From positions 27,920,979-27,984,978 of the forward strand of contig NC_053150.1 of NCBI RefSeq assembly GCF_016808335.1: a stretch of DNA of 64,000 nucleotides, written 5' to 3'. Under the pieces are notes generated by a model, which made no database searches, was not told the DNA's origin, and was given only the letters and a program-made list of their open reading frames with translations. This document shows, piece by piece, positions 1 through 12,848 of this stretch. The translations under genes and the position numbers were made by a program. Position 1 is the stretch's first letter, and every line of letters starts with the position of its first letter. This DNA comes from Panicum virgatum. Its lineage: Eukaryota; Streptophyta; Magnoliopsida; Poales; Poaceae.

Positions 1-830
1 AAGGACCTTGGTGATGCCTAAAAGGGGGGTGATTAGGTGAACCTGAAAACTTGAAAAAATTCTTCGCAACAATTAAATACATCGGAACTTCCCACCCTGC
101 GTAGGAAGTTCCTATGTATCGGAACTTCCGACAGTATCGAAACTTTCGACAAAACAAGAAACTATAACAAAATTCAAAAACAAAGATGAAGCTGCATCTA
201 TTTGAATCAAAAGTTCACCCCTTGTCCTGGAGTAACCTGCACACGAGAGAGAAGATCAGGACAAAACAAGTTCTAGGTCATCAAGAACTAAATATATAAT
301 AACAATAAGAACAAGTGACACAAGATTTGTTCCTGAAGTTCATTCTCACTAAGGAAGCTACGTCTCCGTTGAGGAGCTCACAAAGAGCAGGTTTGTCCAC
401 TAACTCTTTACCTCCCTCAATCAACCATTAAGGAGGATTGAGTCACTTACTATTAACGTCCACCAAGGACAAGGCAAATACAAACTTTCCGGTGGAGCGC
501 CCACACGAGAGGATGCTCACCGGGCGACACCTAACCGTTTAGAAGCAAGCTTCAAGAGTAACCAACGTGAATCGACCGAAAGAGATGCTTCTAGTGTCCT
601 TGAGATAAACTTGGTTGCCTTCTCACTCAAAGAGTTAAGCTTCGCACCCCAATCTTGCTCTCACCCAAGTGCTAGCTCAAAACAACTCAAGGTTTAGCTG
701 TTGGAGGAATTGGGGAGAAGTATTGAATGCTCTTGAAGGTGTTTGTCTCAGGTTAGGTCAGCAGCAAATGAAGAAGTGGTTGAGGGGGTATATATACTCG
801 AGCCCCAAAATCTAGCCGTTGGTGTGCTGG
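1..830 (-). repeat. Copia-like LTR or leader remnant, cut by the window edge
   Basis: The segment is repetitive, with recurring short motifs of the type gaacttccga. Its first 60 bases contain the 'gatgcctaaaaggggggtga' type of sequence that I associate with grass Copia (SIRE-like) elements. Read on the minus strand, a TATA-like tatatata near 788-797 is followed by a leader-like stretch, so the remnant probably points left. No boundary with a target duplication is visible inside the window. The family assignment comes from recollection of grass repeats, not from an alignment. Confidence 0.35.
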
Positions 831-1658
831 TGATGTGCTTGTCGGAACTTCCGACGCCTGGTCAGAACTTCCGGCCTATGTTAAAATAGCTGGCCGAGTA
901 CCCCTCATCGAAAGAAGTGGAAAACTTCTGACCCCTGCAGAAAATGTAGGAACAAGTGCTCAAGTGAGTGCTTTGTATCTCTCATGGGTTGTTAGCATCT
1001 CAGGTATGTTCTTTGGCATTTCCAAACATTTTTTTGGCATCCCTCTTTATAGTACGGTGTTTGCTGTACTGAAATTCAAAATCAAAATATATAAAAGATC
1101 TTCAATGAAGCTCAAACACCGTCTCTTTCGCAAATATGGCATCTTTTCTTGCTCTTCTTCATTTCAATGATTTTTAACATGCTCGATAAACTGATTAGCT
1201 TCTTAATATGCGTGCCATCAACACCAAAACCATCTTGGGGGCCAAATGTACTTTCAATTCTCTCTTCACTCAATCTCTCCCATCAAACTCTGCTCGGGTA
1301 TGAGGCGCCCCAAGCAGTGGGGATCGACAAACAACCTACCAGCTAAGATGAGATTAGAGGAGGGAGATGTTTTTTTAGAAAGTAAGGCCACATGTCCCCA
1401 AGCCCATTTCAAGAAATAAAGCAGAATGTAGCATGTTCAGTACAAGTTTTGAGCAACTAAGGTCAAAAGTAATGAGAGGGGAAACTTGCTTGCCACCAGC
1501 AAGCTCAGCACCTGAACACGATAACACCCAGAATGATAACCGAACAAAACTAAAGTTCTACATATGAAAAACAAAAGCACTGCCATTCGTTTTGGTAGTT
1601 TTAGAAGTCCCAGCTGGAAGTCCCCCTCTTGATCTTCTTTACGAAGGCATTATCGCCA
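831..1658. other. Repeat-derived intergenic DNA, no supported gene
   Basis: I see no convincing gene. A short minus-strand reading frame around 1120-1280 contains the peptides STFGPQDGFGVDG and CHICERD, which look protein-like, but they are flanked by stops and I cannot place them in a family. The gaacttcc motif of the preceding repeat continues to about 930, so the left part probably belongs to that element. Confidence 0.3.
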
Positions 1659-1663
1659 ATGGG

Positions 1664-2189
1664 TGTTGACAGCCAAATTTGGCATCTGCTGAGGTCGACC
1701 GGTCTGACCGGTCGGGCCGACTGGTCAGACCGGTCTGGTCTGTACAGTCCGAGTTGAATTAGGGTTTTTGTAAAGAGTCCTCATGTAATCCTACTCGTGA
1801 AGGGGTACGTCTTCCCCGGCCTATAAATATAAAGGCTAAGGCCGATTGAGGTTATTCCCAATCGAATCAATACAAAAATCGCATTACTTTTATCTCTCAA
1901 ACCCTAGCCTTTTCCAACCCTAGATTGCTTTCTTCCTTCGTCCCGGCGGCGTTTGAAGACGTTCTGAGTGGCCTGCCAACCTCAGAGCAACCCTACGATC
2001 ACAAGCTCCGACGGGTCCCTCCCGAGCTTGCTGTTCTAGGTTTCCAGCGAGTCCCTGCCTGCACCGGTCAGATCGGTCGGCGGTACCGGTCAGACCGGTC
2101 CGCCCAGGGTTTCGCAGGTGTTGATCGTTTTGACGATCGCTCGTGCATTCTAGCGCATTCGAGTGTGTTGGCGCGATTCTGCGTCAACA
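1664..2189 (+). mobile_element. Solo LTR, 526 bp, with target-site duplication ATGGG
   Basis: The element begins TGTTGAC and ends GTCAACA, a perfect 7-bp terminal inverted repeat of the TG...CA kind. It is flanked on both sides by ATGGG (1659-1663 and 2190-2194). A TATA box (ctataaatata, about 1821-1831) is followed by a leader-like region, which sets the orientation. Multiple ccggtcagaccggtc-type repeats lie in the U3 and U5 parts. No internal region or second LTR is present, so this is the product of LTR-LTR recombination. Confidence 0.88.
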
Positions 2190-2458
2190 ATGGGGTCTTG
2201 AGCAGAACCTAGAGGAGGGAGATGTCATGGTGGAGAAGAAAGCTAAGAGCAAACACATCAATTCTCATCATAAAGCACGTTGGCAGCCTCGATGTCTTGT
2301 ATATATGTGGATCTATATCGTAAAAATGCATTTTCATAGTTGATGGACCTAAGTGACACACTCTCACAAATTTTAAAACTATTGCTATATTTTGCTTTCT
2401 AAAATATTTCCTCTCAATTATTCTTTTTAGGCGTAGAGATAAGTCAGCAGATGACTAT

Positions 2459-2995
2459 GGGGCCGTTTGGCACTACTGCACTCAAAGCCAGTGAAGCTAA
2501 AAAAAACTAGTTTCACCCGGTTTCTAGGTCATTTTAGCATGAGTTTATAAAATAGTTCACGCTATAATATCTCGATTTGAATGGACAGAACGAGCTGAAG
2601 CCAAAATACAAAATAAGACCCCATTTGGCAGGGCCACACTACGTGGTGGTTGCCTGGTGCACACGCACCATGGTAAGAAAAGAAATTACCTACTAGATAG
2701 CTAAATTTTTTCATGTAAATTATTTTAGCTTTCTTCCATCCAATGGAGAGTGCACAAGGGTTAGTTCTAACCGAGCTTCGCCCATGCCGTTTGGCATAGC
2801 TTATATCAAACAGCTTCATTGGTGCTGGTGAAGTACAAAAAAAAACTGATTTTATTTGACTTTCAGTTTATTTTGGCATGACCTTATAAAACGATTTCAC
2901 GCCACAGTATTTCGATTTACGTGAAATAAATTAAGTTGAAGCTAAAATAAAGTCTTGTTTGTGAGAGCTCCGGCTTCTTGCAAAAAAGTGGAGCC
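2459..2995. repeat. MITE-like debris with repeated gtttggca boundaries
   Basis: Three same-direction boundary motifs occur: ggccgtttggcac near 2461, ccccatttggcagg near 2620 and gccgtttggcata near 2786. The first and third are followed by similar text (gtgaagcta/gtgaagtac, ttttggcatgac/ttttagcatgag, ttataaaa, atttcacgc). This looks like two or three degenerate copies of a hAT-type non-autonomous element. An inverted agctccggct...agccggagct pair lies at 2966-3000. Exact ends and target duplications could not be fixed. Confidence 0.35.
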
Positions 2996-3092
2996 GGAGC
3001 TAGAGCAGGTGGAGCTGGGTTTTGTGGCTTCACCGGCTCCACCTCCTTGCAAGCAAAACCGCTACTCTATCTTCTCACATGTTACAGTATGG

Positions 3093-3170
3093 AGCCATTC
3101 CATTTTTAAGTGTTTGATAGGACTCCAACAGAGCCATTCCATTTTTAAGTGTTTGATAGGACTCCAACAG
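3093..3170 (+). repeat. Perfect 39-bp tandem duplication
   Basis: Two identical, directly adjacent 39-bp units occupy 3093-3131 and 3132-3170, each starting agccattcc and ending ccaacag. The absence of differences suggests a recent duplication. Confidence 0.95.
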
Positions 3171-3179
3171 AAATCGCCG

Positions 3180-4105
3180 AAAAAGCCAGAGCTGAGCCAT
3201 GCCAAAAAGGCCATAAGGCTGGCTCGGCGGGGCCTGGGCTCCGGATGCTATCGAATTCCTAACTTGCGGAGCCGCTCGGCAGGTCCGCTCGCTCGAGCTC
3301 GGCTCATTCCAGCCCTCCCCTTGGGGCTCAGAGCCTCAGGTAAGGCTGGACCAAAAACTCGTGGCTCGCTAGCTCGCTCGGCTTTGACTCATTAGTGGCT
3401 TGGCTCATTGAAAAATATTAACGAGGGAGCTAAAGGTTTAGCTCGGTGTTTTTATCAAGCCAGCTCTTGAGCCGAAACGAGCCAAGCCAAAAGCCCAACA
3501 CATTAGTTAGCGTAGCCCAAAATACTATATCGGCCCAGCAGCCCAACATGAAACCCTAGCTCCCTCGCTAGCAGCCCACTCTCCCTCCCATCCCGAAGTC
3601 ACAGTTCCTTGACTCCCCAGAACCCCGTCCTCTGGGACCCATCGCCCATCCCTGGACGCCATAGCACCACCGCCGCCTCCATCCTCCACACATCCGGCAT
3701 TCCGGCCCCTCTTCCCAGCTGCCTAGGCAGGCAAGCTCACTCCTGCCCGCTTGCCTTGCGCAGGTGCACTTTCATCGGCTGTCGCCTGTCCCTAGCCGCC
3801 ACAGCCCCCCCACCTCGATCCTCCACGTCCGCACCTCCGGCCCCTCTTCCTGGCTGCCCAGGCAGGCAAGCTCGCTCCTGGATGCCGCCCCCGCGCCGGC
3901 ACGCCGTGCGCCGTCGCGCCGCAGCCCTCGCCCCGCCGTGCGGTGTTCGCTCCTACGGGCCGCGCGCAAGCACGCATCATAGTCATTGCTGTCAATTTTT
4001 TTCGAGCTGGCTCACGAGCTAAACAAGTCAGCTCCAGCTGGCAAACGAGCCGAGCCGAGCCTGATTTCTAGCTCGCTCTAGTATTGAGCCGAGCCGAGCC
4101 TCAGG
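3180..4105. mobile_element. Agctcg-rich element beside the EF-Ts leader, possibly carrying captured sequence
   Basis: Both ends (about 3180-3490 and 4008-4105) are built from gagctcggctc/gagccgagcc-like words in inverted relation. The GC-rich interior has host-leader character, with aaaccctagct near 3550 and C-rich text. It contains an imperfect direct repeat of about 68 bp (3677-3745 and 3814-3880, sharing the core cggcccctcttcc and aggcaggcaagctc). I read this as a non-autonomous DNA transposon that has picked up gene-leader sequence. Exact termini are not resolved, and the core could instead be an old host promoter fragment. Confidence 0.4.
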
Positions 4106-4252
4106 CATCTCTGCTTCTTAAACCCTTTCCCTTCTCTCGGACTCTCTCCTCCCTCCCTTGCTCGTCTTTCCCTGGCGGCGACGACTGGGCAAGCGGCGGC
4201 GCCATTCGTCACGTCTTCGCCCAACCCTTTGCCGGCGACCAGCATCGACCAG
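4106..4252 (+). promoter_or_regulatory. Probable 5' leader exon of the EF-Ts gene
   Basis: A CT-rich leader-like stretch after the repeat runs into ccag|gtatgc, a good splice donor at 4253. The start codon is at 4597, so an intron in the untranslated leader is likely. A candidate acceptor is the ccag ending at 4449. No clear TATA box was found. Transcript evidence would be needed to fix the start. Confidence 0.4.
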
Positions 4253-4596
4253 GTATGCCCGCCTCTTCTTTTTTTACTTCTGCGCGAGGTGGAGCACCCC
4301 AAACCCTAACAAAACTATTTGTATTTGGATCTCTGATCCAGTTGCAATATATTACCTACTAACTTCGATTTCATTTGCAATGTCCTTTGCTGAGTCCGCC
4401 CCTGGCTGTGGACAATCAAATCCAAACTTTCTGTGCTGCTGTGTTCCAGTGTAAATGCCTCCATTTCTGGAACAGTACCGTTCTGGGAATTATGATACAA
4501 TATTTTCTGAAAGGAAATTGCACTGTTGCAATACTCACTTATTGTTTAGTTCACTGAAAAAGCATCGTATATGCCATGATGTAGTATATTCTGAGG

Positions 4597-7500
4597 ATGG
4601 CTTGGGGTCAAGGTGCTAGAAAGCCCATATTGGGGCTTGTGTTTCGTGCTCAACAGCAAGCTGCGAGGGGATACTCTTCTTCAGCATTCAAAACTCGTCT
4701 ATTGGGCACTCTTGTTCCCCAAAATGATATGTTTCCTAGGAGATTCAGCTCTCAAGTGTCTTCTTCAGAGCAAATGAACCTTATTAAACAACTCCGAGAA
4801 AGAACGAGTGCTCCAATCAAAGATGTGAAGGCTTCCTTGGTTAGCTGCGACTGGGATATTGGTTAGCTCTTCTTTCTAACTGTGTTGGAGTACTTTAATT
4901 GATATCTTTAATTATTTTCATTTATTCTGTTTGAATTTGTTTATTTCTTTCAGAGGCTGCACAGAAAGACCTGCGGAAGAGAGGAGTGGTTCTTGCTGCC
5001 AAAAAGTCTTCACGGACTGCTGCTGAAGGTTTGCTAGCTATTGCACAAGATGAGAAAAGGGCGGCTGTGATTGAGCTTAACTGTGAAACTGATTTCGTAG
5101 CAAGAAATGATGTTTTCCAGTACCTGGTTGGTTTCATTCCCTGTAATATTTTATCTTATTAATGGGAACTAAGCTGCTTTGTTGGTTTATGTTTAATAAG
5201 TTTGCACCTGAAAAGTACAATCCACATGAAATTGTGTTAGCAATTAGGAGATAAGGTTATTTTTTATTTATTTAGTTAAGATAAGTATATGGTGGTTGAA
5301 AAATAAATTTGCTGTTATTTAGCATAATCAAATCATTTGAAAGTAAATGCTGGCCTCTCTTGGTGGTGGTTAACTGGTTATTGACTACTAGTACGGCATG
5401 GTATTTCCCTTCTTTGCTGTCACACTTTATCTCGGAAAGAAGATTCTATTTACCTCATTTTTGTTCGTGTTCGCTCCTTGAATTGTGTATTGTTAACACA
5501 TATTGTCTGCTACTCCCTGGATCCTTTTGCTTCTATTTTTTCTTCTGTTAGGGTCTTTTGGGTTTTATAATGCCATTCCATTTTTTTTTCTGGATATGCG
5601 AAGAACAATATCTATAAACTTTTGTAGGTGTGGATATATCTGTTAAATTTTGTGTTAATATCAAGTAAGAAAGGAAAATTTTCTACCTGTATGTTAAGCA
5701 GTTTGCAGTGGTGTCAGTTTTGAATTCTCTAGCAACTGTATGCTTTAGGTTCTTCTGTCGTATCTATGCTATCTCTTAGATTGTTAATACTTTGTCTATT
5801 TACATCTTGGGTGCAACACCATATTTTGGTTCATTTGTTGCTTCTAATAACCATCCATCATTGCGCATATTCAACCTTGATTTATTTTTGTTTTCTAATT
5901 TCATTCACCATGCAGGCTTCATCAGTGGCAAAGATGGTTTTGTCTGCTCAGGGTCCTGGTCAATTATTTTTGCCTTTTGATCCTGAATATTTGGAGGTAT
6001 GTCGTATTATGTTAATTTATGACTGTCTTTGTTGGTGGGCTTATGGCATCTTTGTGTGTTGGTCTGTGTTATGGCCTTGGTACAAAAGAACGAAAGGGGC
6101 TTGTTATTGCTTGATTTGACGAGTCTGGTGGTCAACTAATTAATGAATTTTGCCTGAAACAGAAGACCACATAGTTTGGATAGCCCCAACCACTAAATAG
6201 ACCTAACCAACTGTGGATATCACAAGTGGTCTTTTCCTGTGGCAGCCAAGTCACCCACACTCGTGTGCATAGCTTCTTTGGTATCGCAGCGCAGCCCCAC
6301 CATGACAGTCTCTGTTCTAACCCTTCTAGTGCTTGATCTTCAATATGATAATATTTTGCAGTTGACTAAATGTTCCTGCACTACCAGTTATGGATTTGGA
6401 TTCATCATCTGAACTCTGACCTATTATATTTAGGTTCGATCAAGAATTCAAGAACCATGTCATGGGCAGTCAGCTGGACCCTTTGGGCCAGCTCAGCATT
6501 ATAGTAGGCCTGCTACATTAACGCCTGGTAATGTAGCAGGAGTTTCCTCAGGGTTATGGTCAATTAGAGTTAAGATTAGAGGCCTCTTGCCTAGGGTTCA
6601 AGAAAGCCTTTCTGTGTAAAGAGAGATGTGTCGATCGAAGCAGGAATTATCAGGAAAAATTCTCATCTACTCCTGAGTCTTAAGTTTGGTCGCCACCGTG
6701 ACAATCCATATTGAGTTATATTTCCATTTGATCAGGGTTTTCAATGAAACTTTTGTCCTGAAATTTATATCATTAAGGATTGATGTCCTATAGTCCTTAG
6801 AATTTTGTTTCCTATGGAGTCAGTTTGATGGGTTATATCGGCACTTGATCATAATTTGTGTTGACTAAATAAAATGAAAAGAAAATGAATGCTTTAACCA
6901 GCTGTATGTTTCTTCTAGCACATATTGGATGAGGATATGTTGAGGTTGATATACAATTTTAACATAATTTTAGAATGGTAATCAACAACAGTTGCCATGA
7001 TGAATTCAACATTGCAATTGATTGCATCTAACTATGCAACAAAGGTGATTAGATCATGACAGGTCATTTCTCCAACCTTGCAGAACATGTCTATCAATCT
7101 AGATCATCCTAAGCTCAGTGGGGAAACAACTGTCCAAAGTGCTGTAACAGAAGTTGCTGCCATGGTTGGAGAGAATGTAAAACTCAGAAGAGGTTTCATA
7201 TTATCAACAACTGCACATGGTGTAGTTTCATCTTATTTGCATACCTGTCCTCAGCCAGGTGTGTGGACAATGAAATCTTAGCTCCTTCAATTTTATGAAT
7301 AATATGCATTCTTTATTCTTCAGACCTGTTTACTCACCCTCGCCCCCCCCCCCCTCCAGCTATGTTAGATCAAACATAACCAGTACCCAGGATTAGTTTT
7401 CTACTGAGAGCATGCTTATATGCCCCTTTATTTTCTAATTGTTTTCACCAATCTAACATTTTGAAGAGTAACTAAATATTATAGTATATTTTTCATAATT

Positions 7501-9415
7501 GTAGTAATTAATCAATTTTTGGGCTTCTAACTAGCAACCATGAATTCACACTCCCGTCAGACTACAATTTCAACACAACTTCTCTCTTGAATGCTTCACG
7601 ACACTACACTTTTTTTAACCCAAAATAAAATAAGAAGAGAAAAATGGCATTACATCCAAGAGGGGTAACACTTATTTGTAGACTCATGGTAATATAATAA
7701 TTTAGCATGTTATATTAGTCCTAGTTGCTGTTTGCTCTGTTGACCCCAATTCTGTTATTAATTGAGTTGCTGTTAGCCGTCCTTTCTGGTTCCCTCATTA
7801 ACATAAGAATGTTTGTTACTTCTGTTTTTTAACTAGGATGATGTATTCAGTCATACTTAACTGAGCATTTGTTTTTTTCTTTTCAGGTTTGGGTCGTATT
7901 GCTGGATTGGTCACACTAGAAGCAGAAGATAGCAGTGCTTCCCTTGATGCTCTCAAGACAGTTGGGTCGTCAATTGCAATGCATATTGTTGCAACAAAAC
8001 CATTATTCTTGTCAAAAGAATTGGTTTCTCCTGCGGCTATAGAAAATGAACGTGAAATACTGCGAACTCAGGTGCTTTATTTTGATAAATATTACCTTTT
8101 CTCCAGCATATTTGGTTAGCCAAATTTGGCTTCTTCTGCAGTATTTAGTTCCCTGCCACAGCTGTTGTGTTCTGCACTTCCCTACCACCATGTCCTGCAT
8201 GTTATTTGCCCAATTTTGCCATGGTTGTGATGGCTGTTCACCACAACAATGTGATTAGCAACCAAATGACTACTAGGACCATAAATTTATAATTGTATCT
8301 TTCTAGCTCAACAAGAATAAGAAAATGGTTAAGAGAGAATGGGGTGACAGTGGTATGAAAAAGATCCAAATTAACCAAATTCATGCATTTCCATAGTTCA
8401 TTATGATTAAAAGAAAATTGAGGCATTTCTATGTGCCTGATCCTACTCTATGAACAGTTCAATGGTTAAGAAACATCACATGATGAATTATAATTAGAAG
8501 AGAACGCATGCATTGGCTTAAGTTTTCTGGATTGTAAGATAATTGGTACCTGGATCTGCTATAGGGCTTGTACTGTTGTACATACTGCATTTTTTTTTCC
8601 TGTAACCAAGAGTCAGCACATGGACTGCATATATCCTTCATATGAAGGTCAACTTCAGTTTTGGTTGCACTAGAAATGAAATGACTTGATGTCTTGTAAC
8701 ATGTTAGGCTGAAAGTTCTGGGAAATCCCAAATGGCTATGGATAAAATGGTGGAAGGTCGATTAAGGAAGTACTTTGAAGAGGTTGTTCTCATGGAGCAA
8801 AAATATGTTCTCAATGATAGCACAAACATTAAGGTAAATTGATAAAAAAATTCTATTTGATGATGTACTTCTCCAAACTGCTAGTTACTAATAGCTTTTG
8901 TTTCTGGTGCCATTCTTTTCAGACCGTGCTGAATAATTTGTCAAAGGAGGTTGGTTCTAAAGTAACAATTGGTAACTTTTTTAGAATGCAAGTTGGTGAA
9001 GGAATCGAGAGGTACAATATATTTGTCCCGTGCCATCTCCATCGATATGTTGTCTTTTTTTTTGTTGCATTGATGTGTATAGTTTGGTGGGTAGGATTCT
9101 TATTTTGAGTGTTAACCTTTTGGTGTGGTGCGTACCGCATCAATGCCAGCAGCAGCGCATGCACCATATGAAATGATGTTTACCGTTTGCATGCAAATTA
9201 TGCTCTATTCCAGGCACCAATTGTTTTTACTCAAACAGGGATTTTTAGTTTGTTTTGGATTCTACCACTGTTCCCTTTCGAGTTTTATTAACTCGTTCAT
9301 GAACCTTCGCACTTCTTTATGATCATTTCTCCATATAATCATCTTTCTACCAATATTTTGTGCCTGCAGACCTGAAGATGCTGCTGGGTCAGAACCCGTC
9401 GCTCACTCTGCATAG
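4597..9415 (+). CDS. EFTS: Elongation factor Ts, mitochondrial (8 coding exons)
   Basis: The product is the guanine-nucleotide exchange factor that recycles EF-Tu in mitochondrial translation. Exons placed by GT/AG borders and reading phase are 4597-4861, 4954-5126, 5916-5996, 7084-7258, 7887-8071, 8708-8833, 8923-9011 and 9370-9415. They sum to 1140 nt, or 379 residues plus stop, the usual size for the grass protein. Residues 1 to about 55 are basic, Ser/Ala-rich and lack acidic clusters (RGYSSS, RRFSSQ), as expected of a mitochondrial presequence. The UBA-like domain follows ([19 protein letters not shown], from about 61). The signature TDFVARN is at about 134-140, where the core that binds EF-Tu begins, and the core continues to [11 protein letters not shown] near the C-terminus. 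No stop, shift or missing border was found. Introns 2 and 3 exceed 700 bp. Confidence 0.95.
6509..6540. repeat. Perfect 12-bp stem hairpin in EF-Ts intron 3
   Basis: The arms cctgctacatta and taatgtagcagg enclose an 8-base loop. The hairpin lies inside the 1087-bp intron 5997-7083. The surrounding text from about 6430 to 6710, ending cgccaccgtgaca, looks like part of an inserted repeat, but no duplication was found. Confidence 0.8.
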
Positions 9416-11135
9416 GTTTAAAGCAGATATGAATCAAATGAGACTGTTAGGGTGTACGTGAAGATCCCTGTTTTTACTTTTTAGATATTTTGCTTTCCCA
9501 AGAATTTTTGGGCTATAATATCTGTCCAGGGCTGTATCCTTCTATAGATGCTGACCGATCATTTAGGTGTTTGCAGTGAAATTTTCCCAAAAGCTTAACT
9601 GAATTAAGCTGAATAATAATGCTTTTACCATAGCCATGTATCCATACATTTTGAGACCTGCAAAACTGCACAATTCAGTTGCAACCATGTATGATTGAAT
9701 CACATTCAGATGGTAAGAAATCAGAACAGAATGGTAGTTGGTACTATTACTTGTGCATCACTTGTTTTAGTACTTGGCGGGTGCAAACCGAAAGGGATTT
9801 TGAGCCTTGGCGTGCGGGGACAGTCTGTTTGCATAGTTCAATGTGTGGCCATTTGTTTGTCCCATTTTTTTTTTTGAGGAATTTTACAGTGCTTGGAAAT
9901 TATAATAACTGTTCATTAGCCGAGTTCTAATGGTTAAAAATTTAAAAGAACATATTGTAAGGAACTTAACTAAGTGGGCCAGTGCTTCAAAATTGTGGAC
10001 TAGGAACTCTAAAATTAAATCTAGGGGTATACTCGTATTTTCCTCTCAAATCACAATACCTCATGGTATTTTCTTTCGTAAATGATCGACATCTCTCGCT
10101 GTCAGGTCCCTACGGCCGCTACATAAGATTTGATTGTTGTTTCTTAAATTTTGGTTGGAGTTCCTTAAATTTTGATTAGGAATTAAATTTTTGTGTCAAT
10201 TGAGGAATATGTCTATTTTTTCTATGTCTAGGATTAGTAATTATTGAAATTGACTAGGCTTGAAATTGCTTCTTGTTCTCGTAGTTACGCAATGGTAAGA
10301 AAAAAAATGAGCCTATTTTATACTAAGAGTAATTGATCGTTGTTGTTTCAAGGTTAATCTATTTATTCATTTGAATAATATTTTTCCTTGTTCACTAATA
10401 AATTGATTAATTAAACTCATGTTTCTATAATCAACTAGTAAGTATGCATGTGCTAACGCCACGGGTGCAGTAGTGAATGGTAAGAAAACAATACATGATC
10501 CATAATTCAAATTGAGAAATATATATTTCACACAAAGTAGATGTAACATAGAGTTATTATGTTTATATTACACAAGGACATCAATAGAGCAAAATCACAA
10601 CTTTATTAGAGAGCAGTTTCCACTTAGCATTCCCTTCAAACACCATGTTTCAATTGCTGAGGCCATCCTTGCCTGCCTTAGCAAAAAAAAAAAGATGGTA
10701 ACTGCAACAAAAGTCAGTTGACAAAATCATTCCAACATTATCCCCATCCAAAGGACAATGCAAGTTAGCTGCCTGTGTGTTATCACAGATTTGTAAAAAA
10801 AAATACAAACTACGTTCATCTTCATTTAAAAATACAATCAAAATCTAAGACGAAAATATCTATTAAAATTCACATATGCGTTTAATAGGATTTTTATAAA
10901 AAAAGAGGCACATGCTGATACATAAAAAAGATTGCCTATCATTGCTGGATGCATGGAACGACAACAGTCAGCTGAGAAATTGCAGGCACTTCAAAGCACT
11001 TGTCGATAAATGTTTTAGAAAATGTTATTTACTAAGCTGGAAGCAAAGTAGTTCCTGAAACACATTACTCTGAACAATATGCTACATAAAGGTTTCGAGT
11101 CTCTCTTGCATAAAATCCATGGCCGATGAATGCAA
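9416..11135. other. 3' flank of EF-Ts and AT-rich intergenic DNA
   Basis: The first several hundred bases are probably 3' untranslated sequence, with aataataatg near 9612 as a weak polyadenylation-type signal. The rest is AT-rich. I see no reading frame with protein-like composition and no structured RNA I can name. The stretch 10430-10900 has MITE-like texture without identifiable ends. Confidence 0.5.
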
Positions 11136-11140
11136 GTATG

Positions 11141-12344
11141 TGTTCACATTGTTTTTTGACAGTGTCAATCTGATGACAAGCGGCCGATGAGAATGAGCTG
11201 GTGCTCGAGTGAAGAAAGAAACAGAAGCAAATTAGACCTTTGGGCTAGAGATAAGCGTCGCAGCCAATGGAGCCAAGGAGCCAGCGCAAATCATGTTAAC
11301 GAGTTATCTTTTAGATTTCGTGTCTTTAAATTAGGAAGTTTGTTTTCTTGTTTATCAAGTTGTAATCTCACAGTATCGGTAATGGGGTCTAGATTTAGAC
11401 TATAAATAACAGACCTTCAGTATCTGTAAACTTTGATCAACCACATCTAACCAAAACTCCTACATTAAGTACCTCTACTTTTCCGCATGGCGGCTTCGCC
11501 CTAGTTGCAGTAGGTTTTTTCTTTTTCCGAGTTCTTCTCAGCAGTTCACTTGTTGAAAAGTTCTGTGTCAAGTTGCGTAATTAGATCCGGTTGATGGCGC
11601 ATCGTTTCTTCCTCTGTTTATAGCGCTCAAATCTATCGAACATGTTAAATCCGTCTGGCGGGGTTTAGCTGTTCACAATTCACCGAGTAGGTTAGATCCG
11701 TTCGGCGGAGCCTACCTTATTCACTAGTTATCGAGCACTCTAGATCCGTCCGACGGGGTTCGGTTTGCTCACCAGTTATCGATAAAAGCTGTCAATCTGT
11801 TAGATTAATTGATCCGTTAATCTGACTTTTTGTTGCTTTTATCACCAAGTTACCGGTAGATCTTGCTAGATTAACATGTTTTAATATGATTTATTTTAAG
11901 ATTTTACCACAAGTTATCGACATCTGCTTAGACCTTTACTAGGTTAGTCTATTTAATCTAGTTTGTTTTAAGGGTTTATCACAAGTTATCCAGCTTAGAT
12001 CTATTTTATCGGCTACCTCTCGTGATCCGACCACGCATGCTGATTTAGATCCGATCTATGTGTTGCTCGCAGGTCGCGCTGTTTTAGCATGACTTGTCTC
12101 CCCATATTCGGCTATGCGATAGCCGATTGCTGGCGTCATCCTCATCGGTTGGCTAGCCGATGGCCCCCTTTTATTTAATGTTTTATCTTTCTTATCAATT
12201 ACAGATTAAATTGACTGGCAAGCCTAGCGCACCACATGCTCACCTTTGGGTTCGGTACATCGGAGCAAAGCAAATATCCCATCTTAGCGTACGTGAAGCA
12301 TGGGAGTCTCCCCGTCTTGGTGGCGGGAGGTTCTCGCGTCAACA
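11141..12344 (+). mobile_element. Solo LTR, 1204 bp, with target-site duplication GTATG
   Basis: The element starts TGTTCACATTG, ends GCGTCAACA, and is flanked by GTATG at 11136-11140 and 12345-12349. A TATA box (tataaata, 11401-11408) lies about 260 bp from the start and is followed by a long leader-like region with repeated tagatccg and tcggcggg words. No internal region is present. The ending resembles that of the other solo LTR (1664-2189), but the bodies differ, so it is a separate family. Confidence 0.87.
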
Positions 12345-12848
12345 GTATGCAGGCTCCTGATCTTTTATTTAAAATAAAATAACTCCAAGCTAGCTAAGCT
12401 TACCAAGGGCTTCATCTGTTCGGCAACATGGACACTGCTACCTTGTCAGTAAACCAAGTGAATTTCCCGTCTTGAAGTACAGCCATCTTATGAAGCCTGC
12501 TCATTGCGCAACAGATAGTGCTTTCTGCAACACACCTGCCTTCCCTGCTCCAGTGGACCACCATAGCAACATATGTAGGTGATTTGATCACGGGAAATGT
12601 AAATGCAAATGCAAATGGAATGACTGCACATAAAAACACATCTTTCAAATAGCCTCCAAACACCCAATGGTATCATGAATCCATTTAGGCCTCCACCACA
12701 TCAAATGGTCGCAAGAATCATAATGAGCTTGAGATTTGAACAAATTTGAGCAGATTGAAAAGCCTATCACCGGAGAAAATTTAAACCAGCAACCTTATTC
12801 CTTTGTTGTTGATAACACATCCAAACTGTCCTGATCTCATAAATAAAG

